A DNA stretch of 64,000 bases from Coriaria nepalensis. Taxonomy: Eukaryota > Streptophyta > Magnoliopsida > Cucurbitales > Coriariaceae. The stretch covers positions 7,561,501-7,625,500 of the forward strand of contig CP114491.1 of assembly GCA_027186245.1 (NCBI GenBank), written 5' to 3'. Below the pieces are notes generated by a model, which ran no database searches, was not told the origin of the DNA, and saw nothing but the letters and a program-made list of their open reading frames with translations. How positions within the stretch are numbered: position 1 is the stretch's first letter; every line of letters starts with the position of its first letter. Shown here piece after piece: positions 47,201-58,909 of this stretch. A program made the translations under genes and the position numbers.

Positions 47201-48120
47201 ATTTCAAAAATAAATAAATACTATATTATTATTTACTGATTGATTATATTTGTTTCAGCTTATTAATTTTATAAATTTAAAAGTTTTGGAGAAAATGACT
47301 CCCTCTATCCTTCCCATTTTTGGTGAGAGAGAAAATATTCGATTCATGCAATACACGTGGTCCAATTATAATTTAGAATAATTAATTATTAGTTATGTGG
47401 ACGAATCACGACCGTCCATGGCCCGCGCCAACCGTCCCTTGCCGCCTTCCCTACCAAAAGGCGACACATTTTTCTCTACCAACCACATCTTTCAGATTCC
47501 CATCATATAATTACGAAAACAACCCTCCGATTGAGTGGTCTATTTGGCAAATTTAATCTTCTGACCTTTTTTTTTTTTTTTCCTTCATTAATGAAAAGCA
47601 AGCCCCATAGCCCCATACTAACGGCTACTGTATAGAGATTTTAGGGCAGGAAAAATCTCTTTCCTTATAGGCAGAGACATTGCTTGCTTATTTGATTTGT
47701 TGATTAAGGAAAGATTGAGCGATGATTGGTCCGGAAATAATTCAGATTCCAATAAAATTCAGTTTCAAAAGAAGAACAGCGTTTGCCAGCAATTCATTAA
47801 CTTTTTCTTAATTGTTTCTGTTTTTTTTTTTTTTGCCCAAAATTTTCCTTAAAACTGTTAATTAGAGAGGATAAAGAATTTGGACAATCAAACAAAGCAA
47901 AATCACATGGAAATTCAATAATAATAAATAAATAAATAATTCCCTTTTATTATTAAAAAAAAAAGAAAAAGAAAAAAGAAAAAAGAAAAAATAATAAAAT
48001 TCGGTCATGCTTGCTGTCTCTGCATGCTTTATGTTTTTAGTATATTTTCTTGCAAGGGTTATTCATTTTTGACAGGTAACAAAAGCTGCGTACAAAGCAA
48101 AGCAAAGCAAACTCTAAGAC
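41229..48120. other. Gene desert of about 6.9 kb, AT-rich
   Basis: Begins with the 5' leader and promoter of the 5-phosphatase gene (41229-41850: GA-rich and T-rich). Beyond that I see no gene, tRNA or clear transposon coding sequence. Notable bits: (GCAT)n-like GCATGCATGCATGCATG at 43203-43219, a motif shared with 57676-57727 (see repeat entry), (AAAT)n at about 45915-45932, and many simple repeats. Open frames such as 42832-43128 are not supported by any domain. Confidence 0.5.
42784..42844. repeat. Dispersed repeat, copy 1 (also 57676-57727)
   Basis: ATATAACTCATATATTATTT and the following ATAAATAAAATCATATTATTT match 57676-57727 with one short gap and few changes; part of it forms an inverted repeat (AATATGAT / ATCATATT). 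Probably a fragment of a common MITE. Confidence 0.5.
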
Positions 48121-48826
48121 TCTAGAGAGAGAGTGAGAGAGAGAGTTGCATAAACAGCATGAGAGAGAAAGTGTGAGAGATCTGGAATTCTGCAACAGAA
48201 ACATGATGATGATGATGGGGTGAGAGGAAGAACCCCAATAAGCAGCTGAAAGCCTGAAACTGATACATTTTTATTCATTTTTAATTGGTAAAGTGATCTT
48301 CTTCGTTCTCTTTTCTAAATTACCAGTTTCCCAGGTTTTTCTTTCTTTCTGTCGAAGAAACTGATCATAAACCATGTTCATGAAATTTCCTTCTTATTAT
48401 GATCTCTTCTTCAATTATCCGTTAGTGATCAGTATTTATCATCTGGGTTCTGGCTTTTTTCTCCATACGTGATCATCTTTGATCGAAAAGCAAGTAGATT
48501 TTTCTTTTTCTTTCCATTCTATTAACCATGTAGCAGGTGAATTTTTAACTAATCTGATCATATAACTTGATCGGCAGTTTACACAAATTTTAGAGGAAGA
48601 TAGCAGATAGCGGTTACTTTTTTGCTCCCAATTATTTGGACTAATTGGAACTCTGTTGATCAATCAGGTAGGTATATTCTTTTCTGATCCTCACTCAAAA
48701 ATTAGTCCAAAATTTGATTTGAAACTTTTTTTAAAAGTAATTTTACTTAATTTTCTGGTAACAGCTAACGTGCTGTTCATTTCCGGGTGGAATCCTATAT
48801 CACCCGATAACAGATCAGACTTTATC
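48120..48826 (+). promoter_or_regulatory. NET1 5' leader with GA-rich tract and probable 5'UTR introns
   Basis: (GA)n at 48123-48175 marks the probable leader exon. A donor CAG|GTAGGT at 48668 and acceptor TAACAG at 48764 suggest a UTR intron just before the ATG exon. Upstream (48300-48660) looks intron-like too. Confidence 0.5.
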
Positions 48827-51800
48827 ATGGAGAAAACATCACAAGCTGATTCTAAGGGGATGTACTCATGGTGGTGGGATAGCCATAACAGCCCAAAAAA
48901 CTCTAAATGGCTTCAAGAAAATCTTATAGGTATTTCCTTTTCTCCTCACACAATTTACTTGAATCAATTTTGAGAACTATGTAACTGAAGAAGTGCCTCT
49001 CTGTGTCTCCCTCTCTGTGTTTTGACTAGATATGAATGAAAAAGTGAAGCAAATGATCAAGCTTCTAGAAGGAGACGCAGACTCCTTCGCTAGAAGGGCT
49101 GAGATGTACTACAAGAAACGGCCCGAGCTCATGAAATTAGTCGAAGAGTTCTACCGAACATACCGAGCACTAGCTGAACGGTACGATCATGCCACCGGGG
49201 CCCTCCGTCAAGCTCACCGCACCATGGCTGAAGCATTCCCGAACCAAGTCCTGTTCACACTTTCCGATGATTCTCCATCTGATCCGTCTTTCGAGGCCGA
49301 TCATTCCAGAACTCCCGAGATCTCTTCTTCTATTCGTGCATTTTTTGATCACGATGAGGCTCACAAGGACTCTTCTTCTTCGCCCAAAAGTTTTTTGTCT
49401 AATGGAAAAAACCGGAATGGAGTTTTCAATGACTCATTTGGTTCCGGCGAAGATCGAAACAAAGTGAGAAAGGGTCTTAACTTTAATGATATGGAGATGG
49501 AGACAGTTTCATTGAAGAAAGTTGTTGCAAAATTAGAAGCTGAAAAGGAAGCACATCTTGTTCAGTATCGGAATCTAGAATCTGAGATCTCTCGTGTGCA
49601 AGAAGATTCTCAGAATCTTGATAAACGAGCTTGTCAGGCCGAGGCAGAAGTTCATGCTTTGCAGGAAGCTGTTTCAAAATTAGAGGCGGAGAGGGATACT
49701 AATCTTCTACAATATCAACAATGCTTGGAGAAGATATCAAGTCTAGAGAATGATTTCTTTAGTGTCCAAAAGGAAGCTAAAGAGCTTAATGAGAAAGTTG
49801 ATAAAGTGGGGATTGAAAAAGAAGCAGCACTTGCTCAATATGAAATATCTTTGAAAACAATATCAAATCTGGAAGAAGATGCAAGGAAGTATAAAGAGGA
49901 AGCAGAAAAGGCTGCAAATGAGGTTAGGACCTTGAAGCAGGCTATTGAGAAATTATCTGAAGAGAAAGAGCAACTTGCTGGTCAATATCAGCAATGTATG
50001 GAGAAGATTACTAGTCTTGAACATGAAATTTCTCGTTCCAAAGAGGAGATTCAAAGATTGAATGAGAAGATAGAAAACGGGGTGGAAAAATTGAAGATCG
50101 CAGAAGAAAGGTGTCTTGTTTTAGACCAAGAACTGACAGAGAAGAATCAAGAGCTTGGACGCCTTTGGACTTGCATACAAGAAGAGAGGCTACATTTTGT
50201 AGAAGCCGAAACGGCTTTTCAGACTCTACAGCATTTGCATTTTCAGTGTCAAGAAGATTTAAGATGTCTTGGTGGAGAGATTCAAATCAAGGGTGGGAGC
50301 TTGAAGGATATGGAAGCTAGGAATCTTGGTTTAGAGGAAGATCTCAAAAGGGTTAGAGAAGAGAACATGAGCTTGAATGAAATGACCATCTCTTCGGCAA
50401 TTTCGATAAATAGTTTGGAAGAAGAGATGGTGGGTTTGAAGGAGATGATAGGGAAGCTAGAAGTGGAGATTGAGGTTAGAGTTGACGAAAGAAATGCTCT
50501 TCAGCAAGAAATTTACTGTCTGAAAGAAGAGCTTAATGGGTTGAATAAGCAAAACCGGGAAATGGAAGAAGAGAAGGTGAAGGTGATCGAGGGACTTACG
50601 GCTAAGAATGCATTTTTGGAGAATTCGATTTCGGATTTGAGTGTTGATTTGGAAGTTGTTAGAGAGAAGGTGAAGGAGTTGGAGGAAAACTGTCGGTCCC
50701 TTTCGGAAGAGAAAGGCGCCTTGAATTCTCAGTTACAAGTTGCAAAGGGAAGTATCGAAAAGTACTTGGAGAAGACCATGTTTCTGGAGAATTCAGTTGA
50801 AGAATGGAGGATGAAATCTAAGAGGTTAGAAGATTCATGCTTGTTACTTGAAAAGGAGAAATCTTGCCAGATCAAGGTGAGAGAGAAGTTGATTTCTCAG
50901 CTTCGATTCTCCTTGGAAGAGGAACTGAACAAAGTGATAAATTCTGAAATGGAGATCTTCATCTTGCAAAAATGTATGCAAGATATGGACGAGAAGCTCT
51001 CCAAGGAATCCGAAATGTCATCTAAGCTGATTTCTGAAACAGAGATTGAGAATCAGAAGTCGGAGAATGAGAAGCTAGTTCTTATTGAGTTGATCCGGAA
51101 ATTGAAAGTAGAGATTGAAAAGCTCGAGCAGGAGAGAGGTGCGCTGAAAGAGGAGAACTTGGTTGTTTTTCGAGAGACGGCATTTCAATCTCAACTTTCT
51201 CTGCTTTTAAAGGATGTTATCTATGAGAAGATCATGGAACTGAAGGAAATGAGAGAGAATCTGGAGAAGGCCTGTTTCAAAAACAATGAGCTTGAAGAAA
51301 AGGCGAAAGCAATAGAGATGGAAGCACTTATTTTACAGAACAAGAAATCAGAGCTTAGAGAAGCAAACTGTGAGAAGATCAAGGAACTAAAGGAAATGAG
51401 AGAGAATCTGGGGAAGGTTTGTTTAAAAAACGATGAGCTTGAAGAAAAGGTGAAAGCAATGCAGATGGAAGCAGTTATGTTACAGAATGAGAAATCGGAG
51501 CTTAGAGAAGCAAATAGTAAACTAGAAGCTGACCTTGTGAAGAAGGATGAGATTTTGAGGTCTGAATTGGAGAAGAAGAAGGAGGAGGTTGAATCGTGGG
51601 AGAGTCAAACAGAAGAATTGGTCACTGAGGTAGTAGTTTCTGGTGTTTATGGCGCATTGATTGAAGGAAAGATGAATGAGTCGATGGAGGAAAGCAATTC
51701 GAAAGATGTGAAGATTGAGATGATGAGGGAAAGCATTAGCAAATTGGGGAATGAAAATGGAGGTCTAAGAGATCAGTTAGCTTCGTACATTCCGGCTCTT

Positions 51801-53024
51801 ATTTCGTTAAAAGATGCTATAACTTCGTTGGAGGACCGCAGTTTTTCGCACCATGAAGAAGCAAAGGTAAACTGCAGTTTTGTGTGCCAAACTGGAGTTT
51901 CAAATTCAACATATTCTTCCTAACATTTCATTCTTTCTTTCTTTTCTTTTCTTTTTATTATTATTTTTTTTCAGGATGCCAATTCAGAGAAAAATACTGT
52001 TGAGCTAGACGGATATTTTGAACTACAAGATCTTCAGAAAAGGGTTCGATCGATTGAAACGGCTCTAATCGAAATGGAGAGGCTTGAATCGATTGAAAAG
52101 TCCGACTTGAACATGAAACTGGAGATGGCAATGAGAGAAATGGAAGAGGTGAAATCTGGAAAAATCATAGAGCAAGAACATGGCCGTAGAAACAGGCATA
52201 GCTCTAGGCGGCACAGGCCCAAGTCTGAAATATCCGAAGCAGGGAGTAGCGAGGTTTTGACCAAAGACATCATTCTCGATCAGATGTCTGCTAGTTCTAA
52301 CCGAATGGTTGAGTTGTGGGAATCAACGCATCCTGATGCTAGCATCGATCTGATGGTTGCAAAGACACGGAAGGATCTGGTGGGGCCCGACAGTTTGTTA
52401 TTTGAGAAGGAGTTGGGAGTGGATAAACTAGAGATCTCGAAAAGATTCTCCGAGCAGCACCAGGAAGGAAACAAGAGGAAAGTTTTAGAAAGGCTCGATT
52501 CCGATGCGCAGAAGTTGACCAACCTTCAGATAATCGTTGAGGATTTGAAAAGGAAAGTGTACGTTACGGAGAAGATGAAGAAAGGTGGTGAATATGATGC
52601 TGTTAAGGGAGAGCTAGAAGAGTCTGAGGCAGTCATAACAAAGTTGTTCGACCACAATCGGAAATTAGCGAAGAACATTCTAGAAGATTCTGTGTCCAAT
52701 GACGGACTGTCTTCGAGGAGTTTGGATAGAAGCGGGAGTGTTCGGAAAAGAAGGATTTCTGAGCAAGCGAGGAAAGGGTCAGAAAAGATTGGCCAGCTCC
52801 AGTTGGATATTCAAAGGCTACAATTTCTACTTGTGAAACTTGATGATGAAAAAGAGAGTAGTACTAGGAGCCGAGCTACTACGAGAATTTCCGAGCGAAA
52901 ACCGAGAGTTCTTCTCCAAGACTATCTTTATGGTGGTGAAGTCCGGATGAGCCAGAAGAAGGGTCGAAAGCCAACATTCTGTGGATGTGTTCAGCCTCCA
53001 AGTAGAAGTGATTTAAGCAGTTAG
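48827..53024 (+). CDS. NET1-type actin-binding protein (NETWORKED 1, KIP1-like)
   Basis: Three exons, 48827..48929, 49030..51866 and 51975..53024, 1,329 residues. The NAB (NET actin-binding) domain is at the N-terminus: [19 protein letters not shown] (residues 12-30) continuing after the first intron with [24 protein letters not shown] and [12 protein letters not shown]. It is followed by about 1,000 residues of coiled coil with heptad Glu/Lys/Leu pattern. The C-terminal part (exon 3) holds [17 protein letters not shown] and ends with a basic stretch. NET1 proteins bind actin filaments at plasmodesmata and the plasma membrane. Tandem duplication inside the coil: see next entry. Start at the exon-1 ATG, since the NAB WWWDSH block is there. 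Confidence 0.95.
51222..51515 (+). repeat. 147-bp in-frame tandem duplication in NET1 coiled coil
   Basis: Two copies, 51222-51368 and 51369-51515 (period 147 bp, 49 codons, seven heptads), with [21 protein letters not shown] in both. Forty-nine codons equal seven heptads, so the coil register is preserved. Confidence 0.9.
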
Positions 53025-53503
53025 TTTCAAGACATTTTTTTTTATTGTTTTTTTTTTTTAAGAAAAAAAGAATGAGACATTACAAGTTTCATACTTCTTT
53101 TTTGGGTTTTAGATCTTCATGTATTTATTCTACTTCTTTCTTTATAGAGGATCTTGTCTTCTTCTTTATCATAGCTGTAAATTTTATGATGCATGTCAAT
53201 CACTTAAAGCTGCTCTGCTTTTATATAGAGCTTCATGTGTTTGTAGTTTTTCTTCTTAAAACACAACGGGATTTCTTGTTTCATAGGGATTTTAACTTCC
53301 ACAAAGCATAGCAATTAGAAAGAAATGCTGCCTCTTTTCGATTGATCGATACGTACAGCGTTCTTTTTTTCGTTTTTGATAGAAGAAGTACAACTGATTT
53401 CGTACATACATGTTGATCTGCAAATCTACAAAATGGAAATCATAATTTTTTTTCTTAGATGATTTCACAGTTTAATTTTGCTAACATCATAAACATTATT
53501 ATT
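53025..53503. other. 3' UTRs of the convergent NET1 and SULTR3 genes
   Basis: The 479 bp between the two stop codons. T-rich near NET1 (53035-53060) and no open gene. Both genes must terminate here, so their 3' ends may overlap. Confidence 0.6.
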
Positions 53504-56500
53504 TTATGCCTCTTCTTCGCCTTTCCCAGGTTTGGACGTATGAAGCATGTAATTACAAGCTCCAACGGCTTCTCCAACTGTAAGATAAATCCATTCTTGT
53601 CCGATTTCGTCGATGAGCTTCGACTTGTTAAGCTTCTTCATTACCTCACTTCCCGGATTAGCCAATGCAAGCTATTTAGACACAAGAGTGAGTAGATTTA
53701 GATCTTAAAGACTTATTACTGTCAATCAGTATGAAATGATCGATTTGTGAAGAAAATGAATGTTACCTTTAAACCTCTTCTATCAACAACCTTCCTAACC
53801 TCTTCTAGCATGCTTATTCCGCTCGTATCGATGTTGCCAACGGCTATCAAATCAAATGATATAAGATGTCAAGTAATTTTCCATATGGACAAGTTATTGA
53901 ACTCTTGTTGCTATTACTTACCACTGAAGTCCAATATGACATATTGTAAGCTAGTTTCGCCTGAAGATTTTATCCGGTCCTCTTCTTCGTCGATCCACCG
54001 TGCAATCCTAAACAAAGAAGGAAAGTCATTTCAACTGCTCAAATATGCAAAGCACAAAATGGTTATTAAGGTATTGATAAATGATGAAACCGGTAGGTGT
54101 TTCGTCAAACCCCACGCTAGTTTCTTTGTTTGGAGGGTCCCGATTGCCCACAAACATAATGTTTTCTAAAGAAAAGGAAAAAAAAAAAAACTCACCTTTC
54201 TCTTAAGTAACTAGCATTGGCAAAGTAAATAGGAGCATTGATCTCAAGTATAAGAATTCCGGGGATGCTGTTTGCATTCGGGTATTGCTCGACGCTTCTA
54301 TATATCATAGAGTTGGGGATATTCCCAAGCACAACAGTCTTAGGCCTAGCCACAAATAGAAGGACTCGAAGCACAGAAATTGCAAGCGCGACTACCAACC
54401 CGATCTCCACACTTCCGAAAACGACCCCGCTGTATGCGCTCATGCATACTACAAAGTCAAACTTGTCAACCTTGAATAGATGGATGGCTGCATCATAGTC
54501 AATTAACCCAAGCATAGCGGAGATGATGATAGAGGACAAGACCACAGCGGGGGTGTAATGGAACAAAGGTGTTAGGAACAACAATGTTAACATGACAGCA
54601 ATTGCCATGACGATGTTTGAGATTGCAGTTTTGCATCCGGCATTGTAGTTCACGGCTGATCGGGAAAACGGGCCCGTGGTTAGGTAACATGAGGTGAAAG
54701 AACCGATAATATTCATTGTTCCAATAGCCACCATTTCTTTGTTTCCATCAATGTGGTAGTTTTTGAACATGGCAAAACTCCTTCCTACTGCAATTCCTTC
54801 CTGAATATAATATTTTTAAATAGTCATTAATTAAGGAAAAAATTAATATAAATAAAAATATTTTTTTTTATGACACTCATTTTAAAGACATAAATATTCT
54901 ATAGTAATAAAATTAATAAATGGTCACTGAGTAAATAATTAATTTTTCACAATTTTATTTAATTTTCTTCTTAATTTTATTTTTATTTTAAAACAATTAC
55001 ATTGCATTATTGAGAAGGTGCTTACAGCAAGAGCTATAACGCCTGTGATGATGCCGGTTTTAAGAGCAACCGTTAGGTAAGGCGACTCGAAGACAAGATC
55101 TGTGATGGACGGTGGATTAAGCCCTTTCTTCAGGTCCCCTATCTGAATAAAAATTGAACAAAAAAGCAACAATTTACAAACCTGTTCAATCAACATAAAT
55201 AGCACTTTATATTGATATTATTCTTTAATTCAATCAAAACTAAGGCCTGTCAAAATGGGCTACTCGGATAGGTTTACACCGAACTTTTTATTATTTAAGA
55301 TCGGGTCCTTTGAAAAAATGGGTTGAGCATATGAAATAGATCCCTTACCTTTTAAATAAAAATAAATAAATAAAATTTAACTAGAAGATTTTATTTTATA
55401 TTAATAAATAATATATAAATAGTTTAACCAAAATAATTTATCGAGAAAAAAATATAATATATAAAAAAATTAGAAGATTAAATAAGAGAGAAAATTTGTG
55501 AGAAATAATTAGAATGAGATTGGAGTATTTATAAAAAAGTTCATAAGAAAAAAATGTGAGATTTAAAAATTATTATCAGAAATAAAATAAAAAATATAAA
55601 AATATAAAAACTAAAACAGATAAATAAAAATTGAAATATATAGATTCTCAAACTTAGCCGGGCCGAAATACCGAGCTGAGCCAACCCGCCGGATATAAAA
55701 TCATATCAAACCCAACGCATATAAGTCCAGCCCGGCCCTAAAAGTTCGGCCCGTGGCACCTCTTATCTGAACCGTGAAACAAAGTCCCAAAAATTGGGGC
55801 AACATATAGTTATAGCAACCAGCAAGTGCAAAAATTAATAATGAGCAGAGGTCCATTAATGGTGTGGTCCCATTAAACTTTTCCAATTCAGCCTGATAGG
55901 AGAAGGGATCGTAGAACAGTTCACTTGGGCTGGCCCAGATAAGCACGTTGAATAGAGACAACAGAAGAAGCGAGAAGAGGTGGCAATTGGTGGGTGGGGA
56001 GTGGGCCCAATAAACTTTTTCTGTTTAAGTGGCCCGACAAGGTAAGGGTAGGAACGGTTTATTTGGACAGGCCCAGTTACCCTGCGTGGACGTTAGTGGA
56101 CTTGTCTGTTGCTGCTGTTTGGTAACAGAGAAAAAGAAAAAGAAAACACGAGAAAATTCTCACCACTTGAACTCCATTTTTCTGAGCTTGTGTGAGAAAA
56201 GCGAAAACGGTTCCCAAAATAACACAAGTCAAAGGTGCAAGGGCCGATACCCAAAAGAACTTGGGCCTTTTCTTGCTCTGCAAAAGTGAAAATAAATTAA
56301 TAGATTAATACTTTTCATTTATTTTATATGCAAAAAGGAAAAATGAAAAATTGACCTAACTTTTCTTGCTTCTAATGAAAACAAGGGAGTTGGTCATTTT
56401 TTTTAATATATATTAGTTTTTTCAAGTTTTTATTTTTAAATGTATAGTATAATATTTTTTCATACGTTTCCTTTATATATAGTGTTATTTTGAATATATA

Positions 56501-57453
56501 TATATATATTTTTATATGGATGATATGAAATATGTGTGACGGCCTGTTTAATCACGTGTTAGATTTTACTCTAAAATCATATAAAAATTTAAATTTTTAT
56601 CTTAAAATTAATTAATCTTTTTTATATATTAAATTTTTAAATATTTCTTTTTATATATGAGATATAATATTCTTAACACTATTTATCTAATTCATTAGTA
56701 CATATAGATTGTAGTATAGTATATTGTAATTAAAAAAAAAAAACGTAGAATAAAGTTTATAAGGTGACCCAAATTACATATTTTTCACCATAAAGAATCT
56801 TACAACGTTACTTTCGATACACTTCTTTATATAATATAAAGTGGAGATATTACAATTAAGGATGATATGAGAAATGTAATTTGACCGGTAATGAAGGGTA
56901 AGTAGGTGGAAAAATTTCATGGTAATTTAATCAAATCTGTGAAAGCAAACTTCCCTAATCAAGTAATGTATATTAATTAGTGATACATGATATCTGACAC
57001 CATTTTTTGTAGTAAGAATTTGTGTGGATCCCAGAAGATGATGACTTTCTTATCCTATTTAAAAAAAAAAAAAAAAAGAAAGAAAGCTAATGATGAATCT
57101 TTGATATGTATTTGATCAAATATACCATTTTGTGCATCTTTGCTTTATGCATGGGATATATATAATATACATAATATATATAATTTATTCCACGAATTTA
57201 TGCACGTGTAGATATATATGTTCGAAGGGGTGATGTCAAGAATATACACAAGAAATTGGATGTAACTAAACTTGATTAATTAATTTAATTAGCATTAAAT
57301 CTAGATTAGGGAATAAATAAAGATTGAATCAACTCACAAAGTATCTTGTGGCGAGGAGAAAGAAAAGGAAAACGCAGCCTAAGAGCCAGCTCTCCCATCT
57401 CCACTGAAAAACAAGCACATACCAAAATCCAATGTTAGATATGCAATGATTAA

Positions 57454-57489
<36 letters not shown>

Positions 57490-58909
57490 TTAAATTATTG
57501 GAAAAATTAAGTAATGATTCATGTTTAATCAGATGCTATTCTCGTTTTAATATCGACGTGTCTCAATAATACAATATCTTATAAAATTCGTTTATTTAAA
57601 ATTTTTAAAATATTTTTCAAAAAATATGATTGAGAAAAATTGGTGGGACCCACATATTTTTTGAGAAATTTATTTTATGAATATAATTCATATATTATTT
57701 TTAATAAATAAAATCATATTATTTGATAGAATTAATTACTTGATAAATTATTTAATTAATTAACCTGATGGGTTTGGGTGAAGACGGAACGAACGACGGA
57801 GATGACATCAGTGCCGTGAGTGAAGTGGACAAGACCAAGAATCCCTTTGAGCTGCTGTAAGATTACCACCGTCGCTGCCCCAGCCATGAACCCAACTATT
57901 GTTGCATGTGACAGAAAATCCACGATAAAACCTAGCCTGCATGTTCAAATTAATTTAGTTAATTAGTTCATGACAAGATTAAAAATAATAAATATTTATT
58001 TAATATAATAATAGCTAGCGAATCTCATTGTAGTTATTACAGCGAGATGAGATAGCACACGACAATGATCTCTAGCAGCTAGCTCCAAAGACAGAACAAA
58101 ACTACAAAAATGTTTTGTAACGCTCCCATCATCCCATGATCCCTTATAGTAAGGGGTAGATTACACAAAACTATAACGTAAATCAGAGTTTAAACTGTTT
58201 TAAAAAAAAAATGTATACAAGAACCAACCTATCATATGCTATACTAATTAAGTTACCTTAATAAGCCCAATAAAGCTTGGAAAACTCCTGCAAAGAATGT
58301 TGCAGTGAAAGCAAGGTGAAGATAAAGCTTGGGGTTCTCAGCTGCATTAACTTCATCCCCCAACATGGAAGCCGTCAAAAGCGAAGCAACCGCCACTGTG
58401 CCGACTGCCAAATCTCTCGAGCTCCCCATGAACGCATAAACTATCGGGGGAATAAAGCTCGAATCTACATATTCAATATTCATTTTAACATTACTCATAC
58501 AGACAGACAAACAGAGAGATATATGTTTGTGAAATAGTATGGAAACTAGTGATCGTCATGATATCTTACATAGGCCGAGAATTGGCGGCAAGTTGGCTAG
58601 CTTGGCATAACTGATACCCTGAGGGATCGCCAGACTGGCAATGGTAATCCCGGAAATTAAGTCGGCTTTCAAAAACTCGAGGCTATAACTAGGACCCCAT
58701 TCTATGATTGGAAAGAAGTATTGTAGTCCTAATTTGAACTTCTTCAATAATGGTTGGTTCTTGAATTGCCTTAATGGATCGTCGGGGAAAAATGTTTCCT
58801 TTAGAGAGTTTTGAAATGACTTCACAAACGGTTGTGGTGGCGGAATCGCCACCTTGTGCGCACACTCCACCGTGCCCGGGCGGGGGTACGCATCGTCCAT
58901 GTTACCCAT
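53504..58909 (-). CDS. Group 3 sulfate transporter (SULTR3 family)
   Basis: Ten exons, complement(53504..53671, 53767..53843, 53922..54007, 54196..54800, 55026..55142, 56164..56277, 57338..57403, 57765..57936, 58257..58464, 58570..58909), 650 residues, the usual size. A cytosolic N-terminus with FFPDDPLRQFKNQP is followed by about 12 membrane segments (e.g. AIPQGISYAKLANLPPILGLY, VGFMAGAATVV, LTPLFHYTPAVVLSSIIISA) and a C-terminal STAS domain with GNIDTSGISMLEE, where Thr is the usual conserved site. SLC26/SulP family: proton-coupled sulfate transport; members of group 3 act in chloroplast or vacuole-related sulfate uptake, but the exact subgroup is not certain (SULTR3;1 or 3;2 like). A 1,021-bp intron between exons 5 and 6 holds a hAT-like MITE. 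Convergent with NET1. Confidence 0.95.
55241..55765 (-). mobile_element. hAT-like non-autonomous element (about 525 bp) in a SULTR3 intron
   Basis: The left end TAAGGCCTGTCAAAATGGGC and the right end, read inward, TAAGAGGTGCCACGGGCC share the terminal plan (TA-R-GGTGTCAAAATGGG) of the hAT element at 1164-3097. Both also have GGGCCGGGC-rich subterminal parts and an AT-rich middle with no coding capacity. The 8-bp flanks match only partly (tcaaaact / tctgaacc), so the duplication is decayed or the ends are off by a base or two. Confidence 0.7.
57676..57727. repeat. Dispersed repeat, copy 2 (also 42784-42844)
   Basis: Intronic copy in SULTR3 intron 3; see the entry at 42784. Confidence 0.5.

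Noticed and set aside
55701..55961. 86-codon frame inside the SULTR3 gene
   Set aside because: Lies in the intron between exons 5 and 6, partly in the hAT-like MITE; not part of the transporter family.
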